Source of the DNA: Membranipora membranacea | Lineage: Eukaryota; Bryozoa; Gymnolaemata; Cheilostomatida; Membraniporidae | Assembly: GCA_914767715.1 (NCBI GenBank) | Contig: OU612068.1 | Span: forward strand, 13,952,001-14,016,000 | Direction: 5' to 3' | DNA length: 64,000 nucleotides | Shown here: positions 1 to 12,719 of the stretch, in pieces | Layout: each line of letters opens with the position of its first letter | How positions within the stretch are numbered: the stretch's first letter is position 1 | Notes under the pieces: generated by a model | The model's database searches: none | Told to the model about the DNA's origin: nothing | The model's input: only the letters and a program-made list of their open reading frames with translations | Program-made: the position numbers and the translations under genes

Positions 1-27
1 ATATATGCTTATAATTGTTATTTCCAG

Positions 28-1577
28 GTGTTACAGCATGCCGCTTGTAACAATGACTCCACAACTCCCGACTCTCTGGACTCCATTAACATACACGATA
101 TACTAGAGGTAAAGGAGAGTGATGATAGTAAGAATAGAGCACCTGCAGGTAAATCTATCACTGTAGTCACTCAATCTAACGAGGAGACGGTACTGCACAC
201 AGAAGATCAGAAGGAACATGACATGTGGCTGGATGGACTCTACACTCTGACTGGTAAGCTTCACACTGATTTTGTGAGGCGAGGGTGTACATATATATCA
301 CAGAGAGCCTTCAAACCTTCAATGTTATCAGAAAGGAATGACTATTCTGTTTCAAATTTTAACGTTATTTTATTAAATATGTTGCTGATTGAAGAGTTGT
401 CCTCCCGTTCACTTGCTGGTAATTAAGGATAATTTTTTTAATACTTTTATTGGCATCATAATCATATCACAGAGAAAAAATGCTTATTGTTGTGTGCCAA
501 AAGAACATATAACATATAAACATATAATTGTAAACATACAATGCATAGTGGAACTTTTGTAATTTATTGTGGAATCCTCATTTCTCATTTAATTTTAAAG
601 CCGTTATAAAATATATGTGATATTCTGTGAGAGGATGGTTGTATGTCAGTTTAAAGACTTTGTTTGAGGCTGCTCTTTTGTATCACATCTTATTCTCCAT
701 ATTTTATTCTATCATGTGAGCGATTTTCAGCTTTAGAATCCAAATATTGAGGAAGTTATGGCCTCTCAAACTTCCAGGGTGATTGCCTTCAATCGGCATT
801 GGGAATAAGCGGATGTTTCCCCTGGGGTACGTCACAACCATAGACATGTGTTTTGTCTATGGTCATACTTATTATGAGTTATTAGTTAATACTCTAATAA
901 TCACACAGATAAGATGATGATCAAAATTCAGACCTGGGTGGGAATCGGACCCGGGTCCCCATACCTACCTACGACCATACCAATACCTACGACGCTACCA
1001 TCACGCCACTTGGACCAATTAGGTTAGCTAGTAGACAATATAGCTCAGTCTTAGCGGCGTTGCCTGCAAAGCCATTTGGACCTGGGTTCGAGACCGTTAC
1101 AGATCTGAACATTTTGATCATCAACATATTTATTAGTGTATCGTAATAAGTATGATGGTTGTGACGTAACCTAGGGATTGCCGGCTGATTCTTACTGCCG
1201 ATAAATTGCCGTCACCTTGAAGTTTGAGAGGCCATAACTTCCTCAATATTTGGATTCTAAAGCTGAAAATCGCTCACATGATAGAATAAAATATGGAGAG
1301 TAAGATGTGATACAAAAGAGCAGCCTCAAACAAAGTCTTTAAGGCATACTGTGCCTAGTTTGTTTTGAGCTTATGGTTGGTCTGTTATATGTTTTTTCTT
1401 TTCATCAATTTTTCAGGTCTGAAGCAGATGTCGAGTAAGCAGCTAAAAACCGAGTTAGATGAGCTACTGAGTATGGAGATTAAGCTCCGCCTTCTCGATG
1501 CCGAAGGGATAGATTTCCCAGATGAGCCACCTCCTATCCCTCAACCTCCTACGGACTTTAACTTTGTCACTGCTTGA
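28..1577 (+). CDS. ELMO: ELMO (engulfment and cell motility) protein, last two exons, 5' partial
   Basis: Two exons are visible: 28-253 (after a TTTCCAG acceptor, donor G|GTAAGC) and 1417-1577 (acceptor TTTCAG, stop TGA). They join in phase 1. The first exon reads as the C-terminal half of a PH domain, with the typical late segment EDQKEHDMWLDGLYTLTG. The second holds the ELMO tail, LLSMEIKLRLLDAEGI, followed by a Pro-rich end with PPPIPQPP. In ELMO proteins the PH domain and the Pro-rich tail bind DOCK-family Rac exchange factors, and the complex drives Rac activation in engulfment and migration at the membrane. ELMO1 and ELMO2 cannot be separated from the tail alone. The rest of the gene lies left of the window. 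The 3' UTR runs to an AATAAA at 1871-1876. The intron contains a fold-back element (651-1342). Confidence 0.9.
651..1342. mobile_element. Fold-back TTAA element with tRNA-like centre
   Basis: The stretch starts TTAAAGACTTTGTTTGAGG and ends with its reverse complement, so both outer ends are TTAA. The outer arms (about 651-776 and 1218-1342) match over roughly 125 bp with one mismatch seen by eye, and looser inverted similarity continues inward. Near the centre each arm ends in a tRNA-like stretch: minus strand about 930-1015 with GGGTCCGATTCCC, and plus strand about 1030-1105 with GGGTTCGAGACC. These resemble pol III A and B boxes of tRNA-derived SINEs. There is no ORF. It is likely a non-autonomous DNA element with TTAA target preference that captured, or arose from, two inverted SINE-like units. 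It sits in the last ELMO intron. Confidence 0.75.
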
Positions 1578-1899
1578 ATCAGATTAACCTGTACAAGGTA
1601 ATATTTCTTTGTACTCATAGAGATTGGATATGGTTAGTGTTTGTAACTGGTTACAGCGATAGTCTTAGCGAATCAATGTGGGGAGATTGTGGATTATGCA
1701 GGCACTTCATATCACTCTCCTGTCTGGCAATGAATTGTAAATCAGCACCAATTCCTCTAAAAGAACCACAGCAGTTTAATGTGATGCTAGTTTTTTATGA
1801 CACAGTGATCATTGGTATATTGATGAAGACAAAGACTCTTGTTTTCCCCAATTTGATAGTTTACATTTCCAATAAACATCAGCATAATTTTTTTTAATG

Positions 1900-4620
1900 T
1901 GTCTAGCAGCTTTGCGAAATTAACATGCTTTTTAATATATCTACTAGCTATGTCTTGTAGGTTGTAACTTATTTGCTTTGCAGGTTAAATAATAGAATAA
2001 TCATGTTATTTTATGCCTTCAGTCACATTTTATGGAACATCTTGAGTTATTAACCACTTGTGTACCTAGTAGTAGGCCTACTTGTACCGGCGTGAGATCA
2101 GGTTTCTAAGATGTGGAGCATTTTAGGCAATCACCGTTTCCTCAATTTTTTTCTTTTATATAAAGCATATATATTTTATTAGGTTTATATTACTTCTGAT
2201 TATGATATTTAATTCATTTCTTGTGATTTATTTTTAATAATATAATATTTGCAACCAGTTTAGAGTAAATACAATTTAATTTATATCCGGTTGGTCTCCT
2301 TGGTGGGAATGAATTTGATTTGTAAACTAACACCTAGTTGGTGTATAATAAATTCAGAGCTAAAGAGATTTTGTTGATAGCAACCTAGTTTAATAATTTC
2401 AAACCAACCCCACGATTTATGGGATTGTACTGGGTTTTATGTGACTAACTATGTTTGATCACTTCAAGCTTTCTATGGACTCGCAGAGAGTGATATGTTA
2501 TGCTTAAAAAATGTTTGATATTTTTTATCTTCAAATCTGTTAAAATGATAATCTTACTAAAGGTTACACTTTTGGTTCCCAACCACTGACATTTTCATTT
2601 CTTATTTAGGAGTGTGGTGCAGACAGTGTGACACTGGAATTTAACAAATGAATTTTATTTTAGTTTTTACCAAACATAGACAATTTATGCAATGCATTGT
2701 GTTTTCATTGAGTAGGATATCTTTACTCTGTAGTATCATCTTGTGTCTACAGTCGAGTCTAATTCAATCGTGAAATTTAAGTTAAAAGTACAATAAAGCT
2801 GATTTCTGGGTGAATCTTATGGAAATGTTTGGTTGTTATGACGTGCTACTGTTCATAAGAAAAGAATTTCAAAACGAACAATCGAATACCACAAAAATAC
2901 CTCAAATACCTCAAATTGGTATTAATCTCACGTCTAGTCTCTAGAACTGTTATAAATTTATTAAATGCACCTTACTCCTCACGCGAGACCTTTTCACCAG
3001 TTTTTTTGCACCGGGATAGAATGTCAAAGGAGGCCTGAGTTTACTGACACATCAAGGTTTATTTGGTTGAGACATAAATTTGCAAGAAAATAAGAACATA
3101 AATAAATGAACATATGAAATGAGGAAATAAAATAGCAAATATAGACTAACATAAAATATATGCATCGTAATATGTGATAACGTAAAAGGAAATGTATAGA
3201 AAATAGAAAGCGTAAAAATTCAGCAATGACTCATAATCAATAATTACACATCTGGCTCCTTAAAATCTTTTGGCAGCTAAGTGAATGCTGATCTGAGGAC
3301 CCCCCCCCCCCCAATATGCTCTTTCCCCCTATTCATCGGTTGATGGTTGATTTGTAGCTTGTATGATGTGTATGTTACTAAAGGGCAGATAAAAAATATT
3401 GGAATGGTCACCTGTTCACACAGAAATCAGATTCTGGGATGATAATGAGTTGAGCTAGGTGATCACATGCTGTGTAATTTCGTTTAAACGATCATGAATC
3501 TTCATAGGTTCAAATAACTAGGATAGTAAATAAATTGTTGATACGGTACATCCAAATATCACAATAATGATATTTGGTGTGTTTGAAACTTCTTTGTTAA
3601 AAAAATAACAATAGATTAATGGACCGATATGAATTCAAATCAGTAATTCTAGCGATGACAATGAACGAAGCACCCATATCTATGTGACTCCCTTTCTGGG
3701 ATGATGTCCTTGAATTAAGGGAGTAGCTTAGGTACCTTCACACCAACTCTTGGAGAGGAACTTCATTGCATCAACGTACCACAGTTTAAAACTCATCACA
3801 TTGTTCACATACATCATTTATGCACATTGTACATATTTTTCTTTTCTGTGGAGTAGGCAGTCATCAGACATAATAAACAAATCATATTTTTTAAAACATT
3901 ATTAACAGCAGAGCTCAAAATTCAGACCATTGTGGGTCATCTGATGCTAAACTTTGGAGACCTGTGACCCATCCAATAAATTCCCCTGTCAGCTTCTGAC
4001 TAAGCATTTTAGTAGGTACAACATTGGTTTACAAGGATCTCAGAATTGATACAGTAAAGTTTGTTCCAGGACATCAAACCTAGAAATAGTGGCCAATAGT
4101 GCCATATTGTATTTTATTTGGACAACCAGGACAGGAATTGTTCACATTACACAAGTTGAGTCAGTTGGCAGGGGTTATGGAATTGATTGATATGATTAAA
4201 ATAGTCCTGGTCATGGATTGAGCTTAATTCACGAGGCAGTGCGAGATATATTTTGATATATTTTGATCCAGTCATATAATGTCCTTTTAGTAATAAAAAC
4301 TTTATTTATAAAATGTAAACCTCTTGATTGGCATATTATGATTTATTAGCTTGGCGTTTATCAAATGCACTGTCATTTCTGTCAATTTTGTAATTGCAAA
4401 AGACACAAAAAATAGAGCAAAGAAAATGAAACTATTAAATACGCCAAGATCAGAATTATAATTAGGAGGATAGTTTTATGGAATCAATACCTAACCAAAA
4501 AATATACATTCCAGTGTCAGACTGTCTGCATCGTGACTCCTAAATTAAATATTTAAATTATAATTATCTTTGGCTGGAAACAGGTAGCATATAGATAATT
4601 AATTTTATAGATCTAAAAAT
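1900..4620. other. Intergenic AT-rich DNA, no gene seen
   Basis: No long ORF, convincing exon or RNA gene was found between the ELMO 3' UTR and the first secreted-peptide promoter. A poly-C run lies at about 3300-3312. Confidence 0.5.
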
Positions 4621-4664
4621 ATAAAAAACTATGACATAAGTTTGGTGAGTCCAAATAAATAATA

Positions 4665-4714
4665 TCATGTGACTGGGTGTGTCTCAGTGGATTCACCAGT
4701 CAGCAGATATAAAA
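4665..4714 (+). promoter_or_regulatory. Promoter module of secreted-peptide gene 0
   Basis: TCATGTGAC (4665-4673, E-box-like) is followed by TATAAAA at 4708-4714. The distance between the two starts is 43 bp, the same as in the other three family genes. The initiator methionine lies 92 bp after the start of the TATA box. Confidence 0.7.
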
Positions 4715-4799
4715 CGAGCAACATCGAAACAGTCATCATCAATCAATCTCAGGGCTTCTAATTCACACAAACGGTAACTCCGGTGTCAGCAGTTACAAG

Positions 4800-5320
4800 A
4801 TGAATAGTTTGATTATAAAATTATTACTGGCTGCCGTCTGTTTTCTAGCTCGACTCTCATTGTCAGAGGTAAGAAAGCTCTTAGCAACTACGGAGGAAAT
4901 TGCCATGCTATATTTTTATATGTTATATTATGTTGCCAAAAAGAATTGAATTTTAAACGACCGCTTTGTGTCTTAATATTGAACTTTTGGCTCAGCAGAG
5001 AATCAAATCATAAATTCTCTGACCTCTCATCTTTACTTTATTAGGCAGCTGATGTAACATACTATGATGATTGCAAGACCTGCACATACTCTGGGTTTGG
5101 TTGTGAGTCTAAAGTGATGCGAGTCTGTACACAGAAATATGAACTACCTAATGGTGAAGTAAAATACCCCTGTGAGAACTATGTCACCAAGTATATCTGC
5201 AAGGAACCCGCTTATGCAGCTCCTAAATCTGTTGCTGCCAAAGCTGTCAGGCTCACAGCTGCTGATAAAATGACAGTCGAAAGAAAGCTAAGAAAGCTGC
5301 TCTTTAGCACCTATAATTGA
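4800..5320 (+). CDS. Secreted six-cysteine protein, family member 0 (no Ala-rich repeat tail)
   Basis: Two exons, 4800-4868 and 5045-5320, join in phase 0 and predict 114 residues. Exon 1 is almost exactly a signal peptide (hydrophobic core LLLAAVCFLARLSL). Exon 2 starts near DVTYYDDC and carries six cysteines spaced C-x2-C-x6-C-x7-C-x14-C-x8-C, the same as in the three later copies. After the last cysteine this copy reads PAYAAPKSVAAKAVRL and then a basic, non-repetitive end, whereas the others have long Ala/Lys runs. It is the most diverged member and lies alone upstream of the duplicated block. A polyadenylation signal AATAAA is at 5597-5602. I do not recognise the family; three disulfides and an extracellular location are inferred. 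Function unknown. Confidence 0.75.
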
Positions 5321-5969
5321 ACACTTGAATACAGATACACCATGAAATCATTTAAGTTAAGATTGATTCTGTTGTTTAAGAACAGAATAACAGGAGATAA
5401 GGCAGATAACAATTCTTATTTTACATCTCAGGATATATTTGTACCACTAATATAATATTATAATATTCAATTTGTTATACTGTAACACCATGATCAGTTA
5501 ATTTTCACAAACTCGTTTTTTTTCTGTGAGAGAATTGGTTCTTCTCATATTGGACAGGTTTTCAAGTTTTTAATAACTTGTGACCAGTATTGTAATAATA
5601 AACCCTTATTTCAACTTGAGATAGTATTAATTTGCTCAGTGTAATATCAGCTGTAACAAATAAACTAACAAAATATATCAAAACAAAACAAAAAGGTCAA
5701 GGGATGTGTTTTTTTGTCAACAGCACTGCGTGGAGAAAACTCCAAAGCATGTTGGTGTTTCTCTGATCTTTTAATTGTTAAAAATTCATAACATTACAAT
5801 GACATCATGAATCGTTATGAAACCATTCTCAAAAATAATCAAACTAGTTGAGCAACAGCAGCCAAGCTGATCAGACTTATTTGTTGAGGGAGGTAAGCAT
5901 TTGAACCAGTGTCTCAAATGTATGCTGATACATTGCTATTTTGGGGCCGCCATTTGCTATTTAATACCT

Positions 5970-6382
5970 TTAAGGGCAACCAGGGTCTCAAATAACTTCT
6001 CATTGATTAATAGCAGTTTGCACCTTATGCACAGGGAAAAATACAAAATCTAATCCGGATGACTATTCAGCCAGAATTCTTGTCAAACATTTCATCCATC
6101 AGGTACTCAAACTCAGCTAAAATGGAAACTCAAAGAGCAGTTTCCTGTTCCTGTTATATTTGGCCTGTGCTCTATAATTATTACAGCAATGTCTTGGAAC
6201 CTCCCCTAAACTGAAGTATTACCCAGCACACTGTCCCGGATGCATCTTGGACAATGTGCACCAGCCTTTAGAGTCAGCAACTACTTTGAGTTTTGCACTG
6301 CGTCATGCACAAAGCTGATGCTGCCTAGCACATTCTTTACTACCCGATTATGCAATGCTGCGAAACCTTGGTTGCCCTTTAA
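5970..6382. mobile_element. TTAA MITE, copy 1
   Basis: The inverted ends are TTAAGGGCAACCAGG and CCTTGGTTGCCCTTTAA, and the body matches the copy at 38943-39327 in the opposite orientation (shared pieces include the segment around GCAAAACTCAAAGTAGTTGC). There is no coding capacity; ORFs across it are incidental. The TTAA ends and short terminal inverted repeats fit a piggyBac-like non-autonomous element; the superfamily is inferred. Confidence 0.7.
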
Positions 6383-6716
6383 AATGCTTTGGAGGCTGCG
6401 GCTCTTCCCTAGACCCTCATGGATTTTTGGCTTCCATACCAGTTTTTTTCTAAACTCTCTGTGTGTAACAGTGGACTTAATAGACATAACCCGAACAGGT
6501 ACGGTAATCATCACCACTCAGATATTTTTTATATCAGTATTAGGTGAACATTCGTATAACAGTTTTTGTTTGAATTGATACAACTGTTTCTGCACTGTGA
6601 TGAACCCTGGCGTCGTAATCTTATGACATACCCACTATTACTGTTTCGTAGTGTAAATCCTTACGAGGCTTTATAACTGTCAAAAATTTTTCACACAGGT
6701 AGTTGATCGCACAATA

Positions 6717-9700
6717 TGACGGTTGCTGATGATTTTAGAGGCTGTGAATGGACCGCTGATTTCACAATGCTGGTCCATTACCGAGCAGAAGCCTACAGGG
6801 GGAATCAGATACAGCCAGGCTTCCCTTCACTTCTTCATGCTTTCATTATGGTAAGTTTTAGCAGATGGGATTTTGCCAGGTAATCATTTTAAATCAGGTT
6901 AAGAGTTATCACGACCTCATCTATAAATTACATGTTACATTCCCGGAATTCCAAACACGATTTATATTGTGAAGCCCATTTGTGAAGCAGGATGCGATCA
7001 CTTGCTTATTCATAGCTCGAAGTTTTGGATAAGCTTTTACTGAAGGTGATTTACTCGCCAACATTTTACCACTATTTAGCTCGATTCTATCCTCTAGCTT
7101 CCCTAGTCCATTCTGAAAAGCGTCGTGGTCAAAAAACTTATGTGTCTAGGCGTACAATGTTTTTTTTTGTCCCATCTTACTTGCTCATATGACTTATTTG
7201 CTGTTTGCAGATGCTGGTTTCACCAATCAATCAATGACAATACCAATACGGAAAACACAGACACTGGACTTCAAAACACATCACAAGACAATACCAATCA
7301 GAGAGCGAGGCCTTCACAGTTGCTGGATTGATGCGATTTGCCAGGCCTTCCTCTAGGACCTTGTGAGTTATTATCAAATCACTAGAGATTATTCAGTGTT
7401 AACCTTGGCGATAAAACCGCCTTATTCATATAGAAGCCACTCTCGAAAACTTGGAAACTCTTGAAACTGGGCTGCTGATCTCGGCAATTCGAAAATGTGT
7501 TCCCAAATAAAGCGACGAGTTTTAGTAGCCTGGATGATTTTCAGTGAATAACTGAAAAGTTTGCACTGCACAGTTTGCAATTCTGATGATTCTTTGCCTG
7601 GCAGCAAACATAGCCGTGCTAGATTTTGGCCAAATTCTAAAATCCTTAACTTTTTGATAAACGCACCTTGAGTGAGTTTTTAAATACGGGGAAATCCAGT
7701 TTTTCAGTTGTATCATAGTTCAATAGTATCCTTTATGTATATTTATTTGTCCTTAACAGGTTCCACAATTAATAGTAACTTGGATGTGGATGAGGAGAGA
7801 CATTATGACAGGGAAGCCTTCTGGGAGTTGACCATCAGCAAAGGCTCCCAAAGCATTAACAGACAGCTTCATAGGTGGGTTTAACAGTAATTTAGAAATC
7901 TGAAATCTGAAATAAAGCAATCCGTATCCACAGTTGATTGGTAACATACCTACACAGCATAAGTGCAGGGTCGTAGTTTTAGGGGAGGCAGGGAGGCACT
8001 GCCTCCCCTACCCCTATAAAGCTAAATACAGTGGCCTAAAAACACTGTAATTAAATAATCTACGTCAAATCAGTCCCTCTGAAACTTATTATTGTCTATT
8101 ATATACCACAAATTGCTTGAGGAAGAGATTACTGTTGATACCTCGGTCTTGCCTCAAACTTTTGCCTCCCCTACAATTTTTTCTAAACTACGGTCCTGAA
8201 GTGTATATTATTATTATACCTGATGTATATTTATCATTCTTATCGCAGGGAACACAAGCTGTTACTATAGCTGGTTACTGGAACATTGGATGACATCATT
8301 CGTAGGTTCGACAAATAATAGGATTACCCCATTGATATGAATTGAATATGAATAATATCAGTGGGTTACCCTTCTATTTCAACGAAATTACATCCCCTTA
8401 TTGTTACTTTCAATAAATTGCAGCTGAGTTCTGATTCAGTATAAGTTTGGTAGATCGAGCCGATAAAGTACATGCTGTATTCTGCTAATTCAAAACACAA
8501 TCAAACTTAGTGAAGCCCTTGCGAAAAACACAAACACTACTGACTAGAAAATTTGAAACCCATACGCAACAATTGCCATACTATTTATTACTCAGAATTG
8601 CTGCAACAAATGCTAATGGAACATCATATATTGGCATAAGTAGAACTAGACTCAATCCATTTGATGTATTAGGTGTAGCATTCATAATAATTGAAAACTT
8701 TCATCTCTATAAAAATGTTTTTAATAATTTAACTAATAATAACAGTGACTCACTCATTCAGACCAACCATGACACTAAGACGGCAAAGTGGTGCACAGAA
8801 CAAATTATTATAGGGAGACCTCCCGAGAGCGAGTAATCAGCCAGGCCTCCCGAAGCATTTTCGGATAAATATTTGGTAGGTTTTATTACAGTATGGAATT
8901 GTTCAATTAGCTTATCACAAATCCGATCCGTACTTGCTTTGCTCGCAATAAAGTTATCAGCTGAATACATGGGAAGAGGGCTTTCCAGATACTGAGATAA
9001 TGGGATTGTCCAGGTCTCACTCTCTTTATATTTGAGTAACTGTCTGTACACATAATTCGTCATACAGACCTCACTATCAAAACCTCCCTTCACCTATAGT
9101 TATAAAGCTTGCCCTGCATTATAATAATTACAGGTTCACTAATTTAATTGATTTTTCTGAATAATTATTTACAACACAGGCCTGACAAGCGGTGGAAAGT
9201 GGAAGACAAATACAGATATGGAGTCCCATGCGACTTATTTGGTAGGTTTGTTTTTTTACAATATTGAAACTGGTACCTGCCTTTTGTATGTTGCGTGAAT
9301 TCCATGAAATATCACCTATTATCCAGAAAAATAAAACGGCATTATGTTTTGGTGATAGTTAAATTGTTATTAGATAGGCTAAAACTATTTTTCTCATTAC
9401 AGAATACTCCAATTGACTTGAATTGATCCCTTTATTGCATATTGTAGGGCCATTGTACCATCTTGTATATCTGGTTGACACCTTTATAGTAATAGAAAAC
9501 TTTTACCTCCATATATCGACTTCATTCATATTCACTGTGATTCTCAGATTTGGTGATCCAAGACACAGAAACTGAGAAGTGGGAGGAAAAACATACCGAC
9601 AGGGATGCTTTCTGCAAGCATATGGTTAGCAAGGCATCCTGAATCATTTTTGTACTAATCATTTGTTAGGTTTGATTGTAGCAGATGAAGATTCATAATT

Positions 9701-10090
9701 ATTATGCAATGAACCAGGTTCACTAATTTGACAAACGTCAAGTACTTGCTTTGCACTTGATGAGGTTGCTTTGACATTCTGCAAATACTAGGAATATCAT
9801 TTTCGGATGATTATTGGATCAATAATTAACCATCATAAAAGTTCCAGACATCTTTATTTGTGAAAGATTTCAATGTTTCTTATTACAGGATAAAATTTCA
9901 ATACTTTGATAGGCCCGATTCAATCTGTTTTCAGCCAGAGACCATTTGAGGCATGTGAAATTTTATGTATTTAGCTGAAGCTTTTATAATAAATGAAAAT
10001 GTTTACCTCCGTAAATGACTTAATTTATTCATATTTACAGCGACTCACACATTTTGGCAAACACTGACACAAAGATCGAAGAGTAGCCAG
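6717..10090 (+). pseudogene. Cluster of exon-like open segments, probable decayed exon-repeat gene
   Basis: Several short segments are open and flanked by splice-like sites. 6717-6851 starts with ATG and gives 45 open codons (MTVADDFRGCEWTADF...) before GTAAGT. 7211-7331 is open in one frame to a stop. About 7761-7875 follows TTAACAG and contains RHYDREAFWELTISKGS, then a GTGGGT donor. About 9181-9240 contains RWKVEDKYRYGVPCDLF, then GTAGGT. 9550-9643 contains TEKWEEKHTDRDAF, then a stop. 8740-8836 and 10041-10085 carry related DTKT and DTKIEE pieces. The DRxAF and DTxTxKW motifs recur, suggesting duplicated exons in various states of decay. No consistent full reading frame could be joined. 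I do not recognise the protein. Confidence 0.3.
7966..8198. mobile_element. Small MITE with GGGGAGGCA-type inverted ends, copy 1
   Basis: It begins CAGGGTCGTAGTTTTAGG and ends with an approximate reverse complement (ACTACGGTCCTG). The 5-bp word AAGTG flanks both sides (7961-7965 and 8199-8203), a likely target duplication. An internal GGGAGGCA...TGCCTCCCC motif recurs near the ends. A second copy lies at about 30850-31059. No ORF. Confidence 0.6.
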
Positions 10091-10149
10091 CGCTCAGAAT
10101 GCGTCTGGAGAAGTAAGTGACGAAGAGCAGGATTTTCTCCTCTACACAC

Positions 10150-11560
10150 TACATCTGCATACTAATATCCATTGTGTCATTATGCACAGAGAACATGTGG
10201 GTGAGGACCTAACTTCAGAGATAATTTATTAGCATTAGAATTCTCTAAACCTCCCTCACAGACGGATACTGCCAAATTCTGTATATCTTGACTAGCAGTA
10301 TGTGCTGTTTTATTGTCTAAAAGTCTTCACTTTTACTTCCAGATCAGGCAACATGAAGTCTTACTGCTAGAGCTCGAGAGAGGGAGAACAAGTCTCTTAA
10401 AAAATAATCATTGATAAAATAATATGAGAGCGATGAGTATAATATGGGAATTAAGTGTAAGTCATCACGCAGTATTCTATTCTCTAGTACCTGTATATAA
10501 TTAATTATCTTAATCACACTGCTGTAGGACTGATCCTCCATGTCATGTAGTGGTGGCTGTGATAGACTTGCAAGGGATTTTTGTTTCTGTCAAAACTGAT
10601 CACTAGAAACCATGGAATTGACTGAAAAATGGAGAATTCATAGATCACAGTAAACTTTCCTTAAAATTAAACATTCAGCTCAGAAAAGTAACATTGTTTA
10701 CAAATTGAATATTGTGCATGATAATAATGATTATTATATAATAGTTTATAATAGTAATATTAATGATAACTCATTTTATTGTTAATTATTAATTAATAAT
10801 TAAAAATTAATAAAAGTACTAATAGTATTAATTATTAATGATAATACTTCTTTCTTTAATGCCTAATGTGGTCACTAAGCAATATTCCGCATCTTATGAC
10901 ATGGAAACAGTATGCCATTATTTTGCAATTGCTTTCAGGTAAAAGTGATACATTACAAATTTGGGTGTGTAAAGGGGAGGATAACTCTAAAATCATTATG
11001 AAAGTTATGCAAGTGGTTCATTTGTATTGTTGACTGACTACCCCTACAACTAGTCTACTAACCAGGCCCACTTTGTTCAAAGCTGCTGTCGTAGTTGAAT
11101 TATATTTATATTCTTAAATTATTATATGTTATGGTTTCGTGTGTGTCTTCCATTCTACCATTGCAACTTTATCATGTGTCCTTGGAAATTGAACGCAAAC
11201 TTGATGGCAATAAATGACAGCGAGTTATCTGCTGATCAGTTGAACCGAGCCTCAGCCCCTTTCCCCTCTCTGTATCCATCTTCATTATCGCTCCCAGCTA
11301 TGGTTGTAGATGATGTACCGTCGCGAGTCTTCAGAGAGTTACAGTCGGTGTCACATTGCCTGGTTGGTAGAAGTCTATCTTCATGTGCCAAACATAATAA
11401 GATGTGGTGGCGAAGTTCTTAGCTGTAGATCATAATAATTCGCCAATTTGCCAGTCGCTTGTATTGGCTTGAACTTTGGCGGATGATTTAATTCTCCTGA
11501 ATCTCTATCCAATGAAATGTGTATGAATAATATAATATGAACGACTTTGGCTTTGAGCTC
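10150..11560. other. Intergenic DNA, no supported gene
   Basis: AT-rich, with a strongly A+T stretch at 10730-10850. A 98-codon plus-strand ORF at 11126-11422 has no recognisable motif and no splice support, so I do not call it a gene. The segmental duplication shared with about 37770 onward begins just downstream. Confidence 0.4.
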
Positions 11561-11579
11561 TAGAGCCCCTATCCATTGA

Positions 11580-12713
11580 CATATACACGTAATAACAATA
11601 ATAATAATTATAATAATTAATAAAGATAATAATAATAATAATCATAATGATTATAATAATAATATAAAAATATAAGGAGTTTACTTCTATACCGCTTAAT
11701 AAAAGCCACAATTGGTACTTCTAAGGGGTTTTCCACTACTTAATCACACCATATCTTTCTATATTGATAGGTCGATTTTGGTGGGTTTGACAAGATTTGT
11801 GTTCAAGAATGCATCTCATGAGCTTGTATACATTATAGTTAGTACCATAGATACCGTTAGATTCCACCGACAGCCCTGATGTTCAAATAATTCCTGGATT
11901 TGAATACATTCTGTAGAAATGTTTAAAAAGGTCAATGTAAAATCTGTGATGCCATACGAAAAATAAAAAGAAAAGTTGAAATTTAGGGGTAGAAAATCAG
12001 GACCTGTAAATTAGTTCTCGTTTTCCAGTAAGTCACTGTTATTAACACCGAGCTTACTGAATACCTAAAAAGAATTAATAAACAACTAATAAAAGTATAA
12101 CTAAAGAACAACTAATAAAAATAAATAAATTAATAATAAAAAACAAATGATAAATAATAAAACTATAAAATTGTTAAAAAAAATACCTAAAACTTTTTTA
12201 GATCAGTTTTAAATCTGTGAATTTTAAATTACTGAATATTTATGAGCAATCAGTGAGAACATTGTAAAATCATACCTTAAGCATGTTAACAACACAAACA
12301 ATAACAATGGAGCAGGTTGTATTCGCTAATGAATCTCCCCATGAGCTCATGTATGCAATATAGTTAATACCAGTAGATTCGACTGTCCACACTGTCCATC
12401 ATTAAGCTGCTCGGATTGTTCCTTGCTATAGAGAGATTCTGTAAAAATGAAAATAAAAATCCAATTAATTTAACTCTAGGAAAGATGAACTTTTACCGAT
12501 TCAAGAGATAAGACAACTCACAATGTGCTATAAAGCTATAACTTGTCGCATGCAAGGATAAATTCTGTACACAATTTGACAAAGGGTTATTATTTGCAGG
12601 TAGTAATTTAGTTTTAAGCCGAAAAAAAACAATGAAATTATTTTTTTTCTAACCAGATTTACCTTGTTGATATGTCCGTACAGCCCCATCCTTCCTCCAT
12701 AATTATTGCTCAT
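11580..12713 (-). pseudogene. Minus-strand exon cluster X1, duplicated at 37.8-40.8 kb; unrecognised
   Basis: On the minus strand an ATG exon (12713-12663, MSNNYGGRMGLYGHINK, donor GTAAAT) is followed by an exon-like segment starting at 12438 (after TTTTTACAG) and another starting near 11915 (after an ACAG). The two downstream segments resemble each other: both include a GGTATTAACTATAT or GGTACTAACTATA motif followed by a GAGCTCATG motif. The sister cluster lies at 37800-40760. In X1 the 12438 segment lacks 2 bases relative to its sister and meets a stop early. In the sister, exon 1 lacks 1 base. No intact shared frame is evident. It may be a decayed gene pair, a noncoding transcript, or diverging coding exons. 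Function unknown. Confidence 0.3.
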
Positions 12714-12719
12714 ACACCA

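Noticed and set aside
930-1105. Two tRNA genes in the ELMO intron
   Set aside because: B-box-like sequence is visible, but I could not draw a full cloverleaf with acceptor stem, and both lie inside a mobile element.
11126-11422. 98-codon ORF before the duplicated block
   Set aside because: No motif, no splice support and no counterpart elsewhere in the window.
11505-11711. Ile-rich minus-strand ORF
   Set aside because: Translation of an ATAATA microsatellite.
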